Part shown: one piece after another, positions 1-6,641 of the stretch
Position numbering within the stretch: position 1 is the stretch's first letter
Layout of the letters: the number at the start of each line of letters is the position of its first letter
From: an uncultured Eubacteriales bacterium
GTDB lineage: Bacteria; Bacillota; Clostridia; Lachnospirales; Lachnospiraceae
DNA: 9,235 nucleotides
NCBI GenBank assembly: GCA_900313855.1
Contig: OMSZ01000114.1
Coordinates: forward strand, 1-9,235
Reading direction: 5' to 3'
Position numbers and translations under genes: made by a program
The notes under the pieces: model-generated
What the model saw: the letters and a program-made list of their open reading frames with translations, nothing else
Database searches by the model: none
Told to the model about the DNA's origin: nothing

Positions 1-59
1 TAAAGATAATCAAGCAACCTCCTTGCTTTCTCTGTCGCATTCTTATTAACCGGTTCCAT
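1..59 (-). CDS. 5' end of an unidentified gene, truncated by the window edge
   Basis: An ATG at 57-59 on the minus strand opens a frame that stays open to the window edge and reads MEPVNKNATEKARRLLDYL. A purine-rich GGGGAGGGG ribosome binding site lies just upstream at good spacing, which is the main evidence that this is a real start. It lies 52 nt downstream of the uvrC stop, in the same direction, so it may be the third gene of the ftsH-uvrC transcript. The N-terminus does not look like HPr kinase or MurB, which often follow uvrC in Firmicutes. The Asn-Ala-Thr then Ala-Arg-Arg-Leu-Leu-Asp-Tyr-Leu pattern faintly recalls the opening helix of some family-26-type glycoside hydrolases, but nineteen residues cannot support a function. 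Treat it as a gene start of unknown product. Confidence 0.6.
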   Translation of the reverse strand, partial: MEPVNKNATEKARRLLDYL

Positions 60-111
60 AATCGTCCCCTCCCCATATTCTTTATAATTAAACAATTGCG
101 AAACTGTTTTT

Positions 112-2079
112 TTATTCTTCCTCATGAAAGAACCCGTATATCTTCGACGCAACCTCCGGCGTTATCCCTTTAACCGCATTCAAACTATCAACGGTTGCAT
201 TCCTTATATTATCTATCTCCTTAAAATGCTGCATTAGCGCTTTACGTCTTGCAGGTCCTACCCCCTTGATATCATCAAGAATACTGTGCACCTGCTCCTT
301 GCCGCGAAGCTGTTTGTGATAGGTTATCGCAAAACGATGAGCCTCATCCTGAAGCCTTGTTATCATCGAAAAAACTTCACTATTTCTCGGAAAGCTTATC
401 TCCTGATTATTATAATATAGTCCTCTTGTTCTGTGGTTGTCATCCTTGACCATGCCGCATACAGGTATGTCAAGTCCAAGCTTATCAAGAACCTTTATAG
501 CAACATTGACCTGACCTTTTCCGCCATCCATCATTAAAATATCGGGCATCACATCAAACCGCTCATCAGTAAACCGCCTCGTCAACACTTCTTCCATACT
601 CTTATAATCATCCGGTCCCGTTACGGTCTTTAGTTTGAACTTCCTGTATGCATTCTTCCTTGCGCGTCCCTTTTCAAACACAACCATCGATGCAACCGAT
701 TGAAATCCGCTTGTATTAGATATATCAAACGCCTCTAGTCTGTCCGCGCTTGGCAGTCCAAGCATTGCCGCAAGCTCATTAGCCGCACCTACAGTACGCG
801 CCTGTTCACGCTTGATCTTCTCAAGATCCCTTGACAGCACAACGGCAGCATTTTCTCTTGCAAGGTCTATCATCTTGTGCTTCTCACCCTTTTGCGGCGT
901 TATGATATGAACCCTTCCGCCGCGAAGCTTTGTAAGCCATTCCTCAAGCAGCCCCTGCTCATCAACCGGATATTCAACAAGCAGCTCATTCGGTACAAAA
1001 GGAGTTCCGTTGTAATACTGCTTGATAAAAGAGGTCATGATCTCTGTGCCGACACCACTATTAATGTCTGCATTATCATTATCGTCCGCTGTTGCCCCCG
1101 ATTCGTCACTTCTTATACCATCCGCAGCATAAGCTGTTACTGCATTATCACTATCATCCGCCAGGCCAGTCGTTCCTGCATCCTCACTATCATCTGCGGT
1201 CACGCCGCTATATGTCATATGGAAATGTTCCCGCCCTAAAAGCTTTCCATCACGCACAAAAAACACCGATACAACCGTCTCCTGTCCGCGTCTTGCCATA
1301 GCGATAATATCACGGTCTATACCGACATTTTTCACAACTCTTTGAGATTCAGTCACATGCTTTATGCTTTCTATAAGGTCACGATAAACCGCAGCCTCTT
1401 CAAACTCAAAAGCTGCCGCCTTATCCTTCATTTTCGTTTCAAGCTCACGAATCACCTTCTTATAATCACCATTCAAAAAGCCAAGTAGATTATCAATCTT
1501 TATCGCATAGTCTTCCTTGCTTATATAGCCCTGACAGGGCGCGGCACACTGTCCCATCTGATAATAAAGGCACGGCCTGCCTACTCCGATCTCTTTCGGT
1601 AAAGACTTGTTGCAGGTACGGATTCCGTAAAGCTTTTTCACAAGCTCAATGGTATCTTTAACAGCCACCGCACTTGTATACGGCCCAAAATATTTTGCAC
1701 CGTCACGTTTCATCTGCCTTGCAAACAGGACTCTTGGAAAGTCCTCCTGCACCGTCACCTTCATAAACGGATAGCTCTTATCATCCTTGAGCATCGTATT
1801 GTACTTGGGACTGTGCTCCTTGATCAGCGTATTCTCAAGCACTAACGCCTCAAGCTCCGAATCGGTAACGATATACTCAAAATAATCAATGAGCGATATC
1901 ATTTTATCTATCTTCGGCCCACGATTAACGTGGGCACGAAAATAAGAACGCACGCGTTTATTAAGATTAATGGCTTTACCGACATAAATGATCTCGTCAT
2001 CAGCAGCATGCATTATATATACACCGGGCCGGTTCGGCAGCTTCTTCAATTCTTCCTTTAAATCAAATCCGTCTTTCAT
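112..2079 (-). CDS. uvrC: UvrABC system protein C (excinuclease subunit)
   Basis: UvrC makes the 3' and 5' incisions around a DNA lesion bound by UvrB during nucleotide excision repair in the cytoplasm. The 655-residue product has the full family layout. The GIY-YIG nuclease domain spans about residues 15-95 (GVY at 19-21, YVG at 32-34, Glu82). A four-cysteine cluster, Cys156, Cys170, Cys178 and Cys182, fits the iron-sulfur/metal site of UvrC. A UVR helical hairpin for UvrB contact lies near 205-240. The RNase-H-like endonuclease domain carries the expected Asp452, Asp518 and His581. Two helix-hairpin-helix motifs occupy about 601-650. It is somewhat longer than typical UvrC (roughly 590-620) because of a repeat insertion at residues 294-341, annotated separately. 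The start lies 14 nt after the ftsH stop and has only a weak ribosome binding site, suggesting translational coupling to ftsH. There is no terminator between the two genes. Confidence 0.97.
   Translation of the reverse strand: MKDGFDLKEELKKLPNRPGVYIMHAADDEIIYVGKAINLNKRVRSYFRAHVNRGPKIDKMISLIDYFEYIVTDSELEALVLENTLIKEHSPKYNTMLKDDKSYPFMKVTVQEDFPRVLFARQMKRDGAKYFGPYTSAVAVKDTIELVKKLYGIRTCNKSLPKEIGVGRPCLYYQMGQCAAPCQGYISKEDYAIKIDNLLGFLNGDYKKVIRELETKMKDKAAAFEFEEAAVYRDLIESIKHVTESQRVVKNVGIDRDIIAMARRGQETVVSVFFVRDGKLLGREHFHMTYSGVTADDSEDAGTTGLADDSDNAVTAYAADGIRSDESGATADDNDNADINSGVGTEIMTSFIKQYYNGTPFVPNELLVEYPVDEQGLLEEWLTKLRGGRVHIITPQKGEKHKMIDLARENAAVVLSRDLEKIKREQARTVGAANELAAMLGLPSADRLEAFDISNTSGFQSVASMVVFEKGRARKNAYRKFKLKTVTGPDDYKSMEEVLTRRFTDERFDVMPDILMMDGGKGQVNVAIKVLDKLGLDIPVCGMVKDDNHRTRGLYYNNQEISFPRNSEVFSMITRLQDEAHRFAITYHKQLRGKEQVHSILDDIKGVGPARRKALMQHFKEIDNIRNATVDSLNAVKGITPEVASKIYGFFHEEE
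1057..1200 (-). repeat. Four 36-bp (12-residue) tandem repeats inside uvrC
   Basis: Residues 294-341 of UvrC consist of four 12-residue units with the core ADD(S/N)(D/E)(N/D)A. Units 1, 2 and 4 are clear and unit 3 (residues 318-329) is degraded. At DNA level three 22-nt copies start at 1068, 1140 and 1176 on the plus strand, so the offsets are 72 and 36 nt, exact multiples of 36. The array sits between the central UVR region and the C-terminal endonuclease domain, where UvrC has a variable linker, and it keeps the frame. It is acidic and rich in Asp, Ala, Ser, Asn, Gly and Thr, so probably disordered. Confidence 0.85.
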
Positions 2080-2093
2080 AAAACTTTACTTAT

Positions 2094-4100
2094 TTATTTT
2101 CTATCTTCATCCTCACCTGCAGCCTTTAAGCTTACTCCGGTTATCTCTTCATAAATCTTCATGAACTCCTTACCGGTGATCGTTTCCTTCTCGATAAGGT
2201 ACTCTGCCAACGCATCCAAAACAGCCACGTTATCCCTAAGCAGTTTATAAGCCTTATCGTAGGACTTCTTGATAACCTTTCTCACCTCGTTATCAATCTT
2301 TGTTGCCGTCTCCTCCGAGCAGTTAAGCGCAAGACTTCCGTCAAGATAACGGTTCTGAACAGACTCAAGCGCAACCATACCAAACTTATCCGACATACCG
2401 TATATGGTGATCATCTTTCTTGCCAAGTTTGTCGCCTGCTCGATATCATTTGAAGCGCCTGTTGTGACCGAATCGAACTTGATCGCCTCGGCTGCACGTC
2501 CGGCAAGAAATGTTACTATATCCTCTTCCATCTCGACCTTACTGTTAAGGTACTTTTCTTCCTCCGGCACCTGCCATACATAACCAAGCGCTCCCATTGT
2601 TCTCGGAACTATGGTGATCTTCTGAACCGGCTCGGTATTGCTCTGGAGAGCAGAAACCAACGCATGACCTGTCTCATGGTATGCGACAATACGCTTCTCC
2701 TTCTTGCTCATAATACGGTCCTTCTTCTCTTTTCCGGCAAATACAACCTCAACAGCCTCAAAAAGATCCGACTGACTTACGAATTCACGTCCGTCCTTTA
2801 CCGCAGCAAGTGCTGCCTCATTAATCATATTGGCAAGATCAGCTCCAACTGCTCCGGAGGTTGCAAGCGCAAGCTCTCTAAAATCAACAGTCTCATCCAT
2901 CTTAACATTCTTGGCATGAACCTTCAAAGTCTCAATCCTTCCCTTAAGGTCAGGCTTTTCAACGATAACACGTCTGTCAAAACGACCCGGACGAAGCAGA
3001 GCCTTATCAAGGATCTCCGGACGGTTTGTCGCCGCAAGAATAACAATACCCTTAGAGGTATCAAAACCATCCATCTCGGCAAGCAGCTGATTAAGTGTCT
3101 GCTCACGCTCAGAATCGCCACCACCGTATTTGCTGTCACGGCTTCTTCCGATAGCATCGATCTCATCAATAAATATAATACACGGCGCAACGGCTGTAGC
3201 CTGTTTGAAAAGATCTCTTACACGCGACGCGCCCACACCGACATAAAGCTCCACAAAATCAGAACCCGAAAGCGAGAAGAACGGAACATTCGCCTCACCG
3301 GCTACCGCCTTGGCAAGCAGGGTCTTACCTGTTCCCGGAGGACCTACAAGCAGCGCGCCCTTTGGAAGCTTCGCGCCGATTTCTAAGTACTTCTTAGGAT
3401 TATGTAGGAAATCCACCATTTCCTTAAGCGATTCCTTTGACTCCTCCTGTCCGGCAACATCTTCAAACGTAATACCGGTCTTCTTTTCCATGTACATCTT
3501 GGCATTGCTTTTTCCTACTCCCATAAAGCCGCCGCCGCTTTTGCTCATGGATCTCATAAACAACCAGATTATAATGTAGAACACGGCTATCATAGTAACG
3601 TAGGAAAGAATATTACCTATGATCGCCGAACTGCTCTCGTCAATAGCCTTGTAGTCAAGCTCGCCCTTTGCCTTGGCCTTTTCCAATCTGTCTACAAGGT
3701 AAATGTCGGAGATACGCGTACAATGGTAGCTCTTCTTCCCAACCTTGGAATATCCTTTGCCGGAATCATTTTTTGTCTTTTCTTTATCTGACACATCAGC
3801 GCTTTCGCCATCATTTTTTGAAGCCTTCTCCTTCTCAAGCTCCTTATCACTCTTTGGAATGATCTCAATAGAAGAGCTATAGATCTTGACCTCCTTAGCA
3901 GTCCCCTTATCGATCATATCAAGGAAATCACTATAAGAAATCTCAATTTGCTGACTGGTCTGATATCTGCTGTACGCATATAAGAACAACAGTGTCAGAC
4001 AAATTGAAACCACCAGCATAAAAACAAAATTCCTGTTAGGAGTTTTTCCGTTATTATTGCTGTTTCGGTTTTCATTATTTTGCATATTGTTGTTTTCCAA
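2094..4100 (-). CDS. ftsH: ATP-dependent zinc metalloprotease FtsH
   Basis: FtsH is a membrane-anchored hexameric AAA+ protease that extracts and degrades damaged membrane proteins and selected cytosolic regulators. Numbering here is from a TTG start at 4098-4100 (668 residues). It was chosen because AGGAGG lies 9 nt upstream at 4110-4115; an ATG five codons downstream is the alternative, and a longer frame opening at 4172 would run through the leader and the ribosome binding site. An Asn-rich N-terminus precedes TM1 (about 24-44). An extracytoplasmic domain with a highly charged Lys/Glu/Asp/Ser stretch (about 82-122) follows, then TM2 (about 158-182). The AAA+ domain has Walker A GPPGTGKT (253-260), pore residues around ELYVGVG (284-290), Walker B IIFIDEID (308-315) and a second region of homology ending RPGRFDRR (370-377). 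The protease domain has HETGH (475-479), with a distal zinc ligand at Asp552. All catalytic residues are intact. It is cotranscribed with uvrC. Confidence 0.96.
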   Translation of the reverse strand: MENNNMQNNENRNSNNNGKTPNRNFVFMLVVSICLTLLFLYAYSRYQTSQQIEISYSDFLDMIDKGTAKEVKIYSSSIEIIPKSDKELEKEKASKNDGESADVSDKEKTKNDSGKGYSKVGKKSYHCTRISDIYLVDRLEKAKAKGELDYKAIDESSSAIIGNILSYVTMIAVFYIIIWLFMRSMSKSGGGFMGVGKSNAKMYMEKKTGITFEDVAGQEESKESLKEMVDFLHNPKKYLEIGAKLPKGALLVGPPGTGKTLLAKAVAGEANVPFFSLSGSDFVELYVGVGASRVRDLFKQATAVAPCIIFIDEIDAIGRSRDSKYGGGDSEREQTLNQLLAEMDGFDTSKGIVILAATNRPEILDKALLRPGRFDRRVIVEKPDLKGRIETLKVHAKNVKMDETVDFRELALATSGAVGADLANMINEAALAAVKDGREFVSQSDLFEAVEVVFAGKEKKDRIMSKKEKRIVAYHETGHALVSALQSNTEPVQKITIVPRTMGALGYVWQVPEEEKYLNSKVEMEEDIVTFLAGRAAEAIKFDSVTTGASNDIEQATNLARKMITIYGMSDKFGMVALESVQNRYLDGSLALNCSEETATKIDNEVRKVIKKSYDKAYKLLRDNVAVLDALAEYLIEKETITGKEFMKIYEEITGVSLKAAGEDEDRK

Positions 4101-4109
4101 AACACTTAT

Positions 4110-4115
4110 CCTCCT
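4110..4115 (-). promoter_or_regulatory. Ribosome binding site deciding the ftsH start
   Basis: AGGAGG on the minus strand is 9 nt from an in-frame TTG (4098-4100) and 24 nt from the first in-frame ATG (4083-4085). The spacing favours TTG initiation. The frame also reads upstream to an ATG at 4170-4172, but translation from there would have to cross this site and the inverted-repeat arm, so the long version is unlikely. Confidence 0.65.
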
Positions 4116-4132
4116 GTTTATATGTATAGAAC

Positions 4133-4247
4133 TAAAAATAACTGCTATCATTTTGCGTTTGATCGCTAACAATCATTATTACAGTATAGACGATCTGCAA
4201 TAATAATGTGCTAACAATTCTACGCTCAATAATAGCAGTTATTTTTA
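4133..4247. repeat. 115-bp element bounded by perfect 16-bp inverted repeats
   Basis: The left arm taaaaataactgctat (4133-4148) is the exact reverse complement of the right arm (4232-4247), with 83 nt between them. Inside are a second inverted pair, cattatta (4174-4181) with taataatg (4201-4208), and a direct repeat gctaacaat (4165-4173 and 4210-4218). The outermost bases are TA on both sides, which could be a TA target duplication around 14-bp terminal repeats, as in small Tc1/mariner-like MITEs. It could equally be a regulatory structure of the ftsH leader. It holds no coding capacity. Confidence 0.7.
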
Positions 4248-4257
4248 TAATTATCAA
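4229..4257 (-). promoter_or_regulatory. Sigma-A type promoter of ftsH-uvrC
   Basis: On the minus strand, TTGATA (4252-4257) is followed after exactly 17 nt by TATTAT (4229-4234). Initiation would fall near 4222, giving a leader of about 120 nt before the ftsH TTG. The right arm of the inverted-repeat element lies in the spacer and part of the -10. I see no clear terminator between ptsI and this promoter, so read-through from the pts genes is also possible. Confidence 0.7.
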
Positions 4258-4299
4258 TGGATTTTTAGTGTATATTGTGTGAAGTAAGGATTTACCATT

Positions 4300-5919
4300 C
4301 TATTTGTAGCTTGACTCCCTGATCGCTTTCCTTACGGGAAGAACAAATGTAGGAGAAACGGAAAGCTCATCGATTCCCATCTTAATGAACTGATCCGTAA
4401 GCGTTGTATCTGCTCCAAGCTCGCCACAGATTCCAACCCAGCATCCGCCCTCGTGTCCGTTCTCAATAACCTTCTGGATCATGCGAAGCACTGCCGGATG
4501 ATGCGAATCATAAATATTATCAAGCTTCGGATTCTGCCTGTCTATCGCAAGTGTATACTGAGTCAGATCGTTAGTACCAATACTGAAGAAATCAACCTCT
4601 TTTGCAAGGAGATCACTTATCATAACAGCAGCCGGTGTCTCGATCATAATACCAAGCTCAACTTCACCGTAGCTTACACCGTTCTTATCAAGCTCCTCTC
4701 TTACCTCTGCGCAGATCTTCTTGATATCAAGAACCTCTTGAACCGAAATGATCATCGGGAACATGATTGAGATTGTACCAAATGCCGAAGCTCTGTAAAG
4801 CGCGCGAAGCTGTGTCTTAAATATCTCAACACGGTCAAGACATATACGGATCGCACGATATCCCATAGCCGGATTATCCTCATGCTCCATATTAAAATAA
4901 TCAACCTGCTTATCAGCACCGATATCAAGCGTTCTTATCACGACCTTCTTACCAGCCATGTTCTGAGCTACAGTCTTATAAACCTGGAACTGATCCTCCT
5001 CTGTCGGATAATCATCTCTTTCAAGATATAAGAACTCACTTCTGAAAAGTCCGATTCCCGCTGCATCATTATCAAGAACATTCGCCACATCGGCAACGCT
5101 TCCGATATTAGCATATAAATGAATATGTCTTCCGTCAATCGTCTCGTCAGGCTTGCCCTTAAGCTGCTGTAAGAGCTCCTTAGCTTCCTCTTCCTTCTTC
5201 TTCTGCTCAAAATATTTCTCTAATGTATCCGCATCAGGATCTACGAAAAACAGTCCCTGTTTTCCATCAACAATCGCCATCTTGCCGTCCCATTCTTCCT
5301 TGATCTCAACACCGATAAGTGCAGGAATATTCATCGTTCTTGCAAGGATAGCGGTATGCGAATTAGAAGAACCAAGCCTTGTAACAAATGCAAGAAGCTT
5401 AGACTTATCCATCTGAACGGTCTCACTAGGCGCAAGATCCTCTGCTACTACGATAACCGGCTCGTCACCGAGACTTCCGTCAGTATTGCGTCCAAGCAAT
5501 ACACCGATAACTCTCTCGGAAATATCCTTAACATCCGCAGATCTTGCCTTGAAATATTCGTCATCCATCTCGGCAAACATCTTAGCAAAATTATCTCCGG
5601 TAGTTGCTACTGCAAACTCCGCATTAACTCCATCCGTCCTGATAATATTATAAATGGAATCATTATAATCATCATCATCCAACATCATCTGATGAACCTC
5701 AAAGATTGCAGCATTAGCCTCGCCAACCTCTGCAAGCGCCTTGTCATATAAAGCGCCAAGCTGTTCTACTGCAACAGCCTTTGCATCCTCAAATCTCTTG
5801 ATCTCAGCTTCAGGATCGTCTATCTTCTCACGTTTGACCTGCTGTTGTCCCTTTGAATAAAAAAGGATTCTTCCTATTGCCGTACCCTTAAAAATCGCTT
5901 TGCCTTCAAATTGTTCCAT
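4300..5919 (-). CDS. ptsI: Phosphoenolpyruvate-protein phosphotransferase (PTS Enzyme I)
   Basis: Enzyme I autophosphorylates from phosphoenolpyruvate and passes the phosphate to His15 of HPr, the first step of PTS sugar uptake, in the cytoplasm. The 539-residue protein (usual 570-575, slightly short) has the N-terminal HPr-binding and swivelling domains with the phospho-accepting His188. The surrounding motif reads GSSNSHTAI instead of the textbook GG(R/K)TSHTAI. The C-terminal barrel carries the phosphoenolpyruvate-binding elements GIGLFRSE (Arg293), RTLDIGADK (Arg329), ELGIMIETP and FFSIGTNDLTQY. The catalytic acid Cys498 lies in GICGELGAD, where the usual order is AGD. All required residues are present. 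AAGGAGG at 5926-5932 is 6 nt before the ATG. It lies 113 nt downstream of ptsH and is presumably transcribed from the ptsH promoter, moderated by a hairpin in the gap. No sugar-specific Enzyme II gene is in the window. Confidence 0.96.
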   Translation of the reverse strand: MEQFEGKAIFKGTAIGRILFYSKGQQQVKREKIDDPEAEIKRFEDAKAVAVEQLGALYDKALAEVGEANAAIFEVHQMMLDDDDYNDSIYNIIRTDGVNAEFAVATTGDNFAKMFAEMDDEYFKARSADVKDISERVIGVLLGRNTDGSLGDEPVIVVAEDLAPSETVQMDKSKLLAFVTRLGSSNSHTAILARTMNIPALIGVEIKEEWDGKMAIVDGKQGLFFVDPDADTLEKYFEQKKKEEEAKELLQQLKGKPDETIDGRHIHLYANIGSVADVANVLDNDAAGIGLFRSEFLYLERDDYPTEEDQFQVYKTVAQNMAGKKVVIRTLDIGADKQVDYFNMEHEDNPAMGYRAIRICLDRVEIFKTQLRALYRASAFGTISIMFPMIISVQEVLDIKKICAEVREELDKNGVSYGEVELGIMIETPAAVMISDLLAKEVDFFSIGTNDLTQYTLAIDRQNPKLDNIYDSHHPAVLRMIQKVIENGHEGGCWVGICGELGADTTLTDQFIKMGIDELSVSPTFVLPVRKAIRESSYK

Positions 5920-5975
5920 GCCATACCTCCTTCATATTACCAATAACCCGATACATCCTCTATAAAACAACATAA

Positions 5976-6013
5976 GGCTGCCACACCAATTATATGAAAT
6001 TAGTGTAACAGCC
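5976..6013 (-). terminator. Hairpin between ptsH and ptsI, possible partial terminator
   Basis: On the minus strand a 16-nt arm starting GGCTG pairs along its whole length, including G-U pairs, with an arm ending CAGCC around a 6-nt loop. A moderately U-rich run (TTATGTTGTTTTATA) follows. It lies about 20 nt after the ptsH stop. It could terminate a share of transcripts, or stabilise the ptsH 3' end after cleavage, giving more HPr than Enzyme I. The imperfect U tract argues for partial rather than full termination. Confidence 0.65.
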
Positions 6014-6032
6014 CTGATAATCAATATCAATC

Positions 6033-6290
6033 TTACAGATTAGCCTTCATGAACTCCTCAATCTTAGCGATAGCAGAATCCTCATCATCACCCTCTGCCT
6101 TGATAACGATCTCCTGTCCCTTCTTAACTCCGAGCTGCATAACTGCCATAAGCTTAGAAGCATCAGCGCTCTTGCCGTTAGCTTCGATGGTTATCTTAGA
6201 TGCCAGAGCCTTAGCCTCTTTAACCAAAAGTCCTGCCGGTCTTGCATGAATACCAACTTCGTCTGTAATTACGTACTTAAATTCCTTCAT
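6033..6290 (-). CDS. ptsH: Phosphocarrier protein HPr
   Basis: HPr relays phosphate from Enzyme I to sugar-specific EIIA domains. I chose the second in-frame ATG (6288-6290) over the one at 6300-6302. The AAAGG ribosome binding site (6303-6307) abuts the earlier ATG and is 12 nt from the later one, and this start puts the active histidine at position 15, as in the family. The 85-residue protein has the intact phosphorylation site GIHARPAG (His15, Arg17). The regulatory serine loop is altered: aligning without gaps to Bacillus subtilis HPr, position 46 is Lys and Ser is at 45 (DASKLMAVM against NLKSIMGVM). In Firmicutes Ser46 is the target of HPr kinase and controls CcpA-dependent carbon repression, so this HPr may not take part in that circuit, or may use Ser45. 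First gene of the ptsH-ptsI unit. Confidence 0.95.
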   Translation of the reverse strand: MKEFKYVITDEVGIHARPAGLLVKEAKALASKITIEANGKSADASKLMAVMQLGVKKGQEIVIKAEGDDEDSAIAKIEEFMKANL

Positions 6291-6341
6291 AGTCTTGCCC
6301 ATCCTTTCTTAGCTGCATTTATACAAAAAGATCAATTCCGA

Positions 6342-6374
6342 TGTGAGAACGATTACCCATAATCACTTCTCACA
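6342..6374 (-). promoter_or_regulatory. Leader hairpin / palindromic site upstream of ptsH
   Basis: On both strands TGTGAGAA faces TTCTCACA, with an inner GATTA/TAATC stem and a 4-nt loop, making a 33-nt interrupted palindrome. It lies in the predicted ptsH leader about 40-70 nt downstream of transcription start. It could act as an RNA hairpin or a protein operator. On the plus strand 6344-6357 also partly matches the CcpA cre consensus (TGWAANCGNTNWCA, two mismatches). No U-run directly follows, so it is not a simple attenuator. Confidence 0.5.
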
Positions 6375-6391
6375 AAGGTTACAATCCTTCA

Positions 6392-6406
6392 GTGGCGTCT
6401 CGCCAC
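6392..6406 (-). promoter_or_regulatory. Small GC-rich hairpin at the 5' end of the ptsH leader
   Basis: GTGGCG and CGCCAC pair perfectly around a 3-nt loop, shortly after the predicted transcription start. It may protect the 5' end of the mRNA or form part of a larger leader fold with the 6342-6374 hairpin. No antiterminator-protein target was recognised. Confidence 0.5.
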
Positions 6407-6419
6407 ATACTGTATTTCG

Positions 6420-6448
6420 ATTATATCAAAATGAGCTTACAAAGTCAA
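6420..6448 (-). promoter_or_regulatory. Strong sigma-A promoter of ptsH-ptsI
   Basis: TTGACT (6443-6448) and a perfect TATAAT (6420-6425) are separated by exactly 17 nt on the minus strand. This near-consensus promoter would start transcription near 6413, leaving a leader of about 120 nt before ptsH, with two hairpins in it. Confidence 0.85.
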
Positions 6449-6521
6449 CCAAATCCCATACATTTCTTTACTATTGATATCTTTCGTCAAATATCGTCAT
6501 CCCTCTCATCGCCTTAACGGT

Positions 6522-6533
6522 ATCGTTCTCACA
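6522..6533 (-). promoter_or_regulatory. Second copy of the TGTGAGAACGAT motif
   Basis: This 12-bp site is the exact reverse complement of 6342-6353. It lies about 38 bp upstream of the lysA -35 and about 75 bp upstream of the ptsH -35, where an activator or repressor serving the divergent promoters could bind. The half-motif TGTGAGAA occurs three times in the 350-bp intergenic region. Function is unknown; no named regulator matches well. Confidence 0.4.
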
Positions 6534-6570
6534 AGATATATATAAATGCCAATATTTAATCTCATTTTTC

Positions 6571-6601
6571 TTGACAAACGGTGAAAAAACACTACTATAT
6601 T
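6571..6601 (+). promoter_or_regulatory. Probable lysA-plsC promoter
   Basis: A perfect -35 TTGACA (6571-6576) is followed by a less clear -10: TACTAT (6593-6598, 16-nt spacer) or TATATT (6596-6601, 19-nt spacer). Transcription would start near 6605, leaving only about 35 nt of leader. That is too short for a lysine riboswitch, so lysA here is probably controlled at the promoter. Confidence 0.6.
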
Positions 6602-6641
6602 ACTAAGATATCTTATATACATACGAAAGGAATAATACACC

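Noticed and set aside
1068..1197. CRISPR-like array (22-nt repeats at 72- and 36-nt spacing)
   Set aside because: The repeats are in frame inside uvrC, are imperfect, and encode a 12-residue periodic peptide; no cas genes are present.
877..1301. Plus-strand open frames opposite uvrC, including the repeat region
   Set aside because: They mirror UvrC codons, show Cys/Ile/His-rich shadow composition and have no start context.
2664..3386. 240-codon plus-strand open frame antisense to ftsH
   Set aside because: It lies wholly inside the conserved AAA+ coding region on the other strand, has low-complexity translated content and no good ribosome binding site; a shadow of ftsH.
4161..4218. CIRCE or CtsR heat-shock operator upstream of ftsH
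   Set aside because: The gctaacaat direct repeats share TTAGC with CIRCE (TTAGCACTC-N9-GAGTGCTAA) but lack the rest, and no CtsR heptad repeat is present.
5153..5751. Plus-strand open frames opposite ptsI
   Set aside because: Antisense shadows of strongly conserved Enzyme I sequence.
6049..6249. Plus-strand open frame opposite ptsH
   Set aside because: Antisense shadow of HPr codons.
6600..6641. Lysine riboswitch or T-box upstream of lysA
   Set aside because: The predicted leader is only about 35 nt and lacks any L-box or T-box structure; upstream sequence also shows none.
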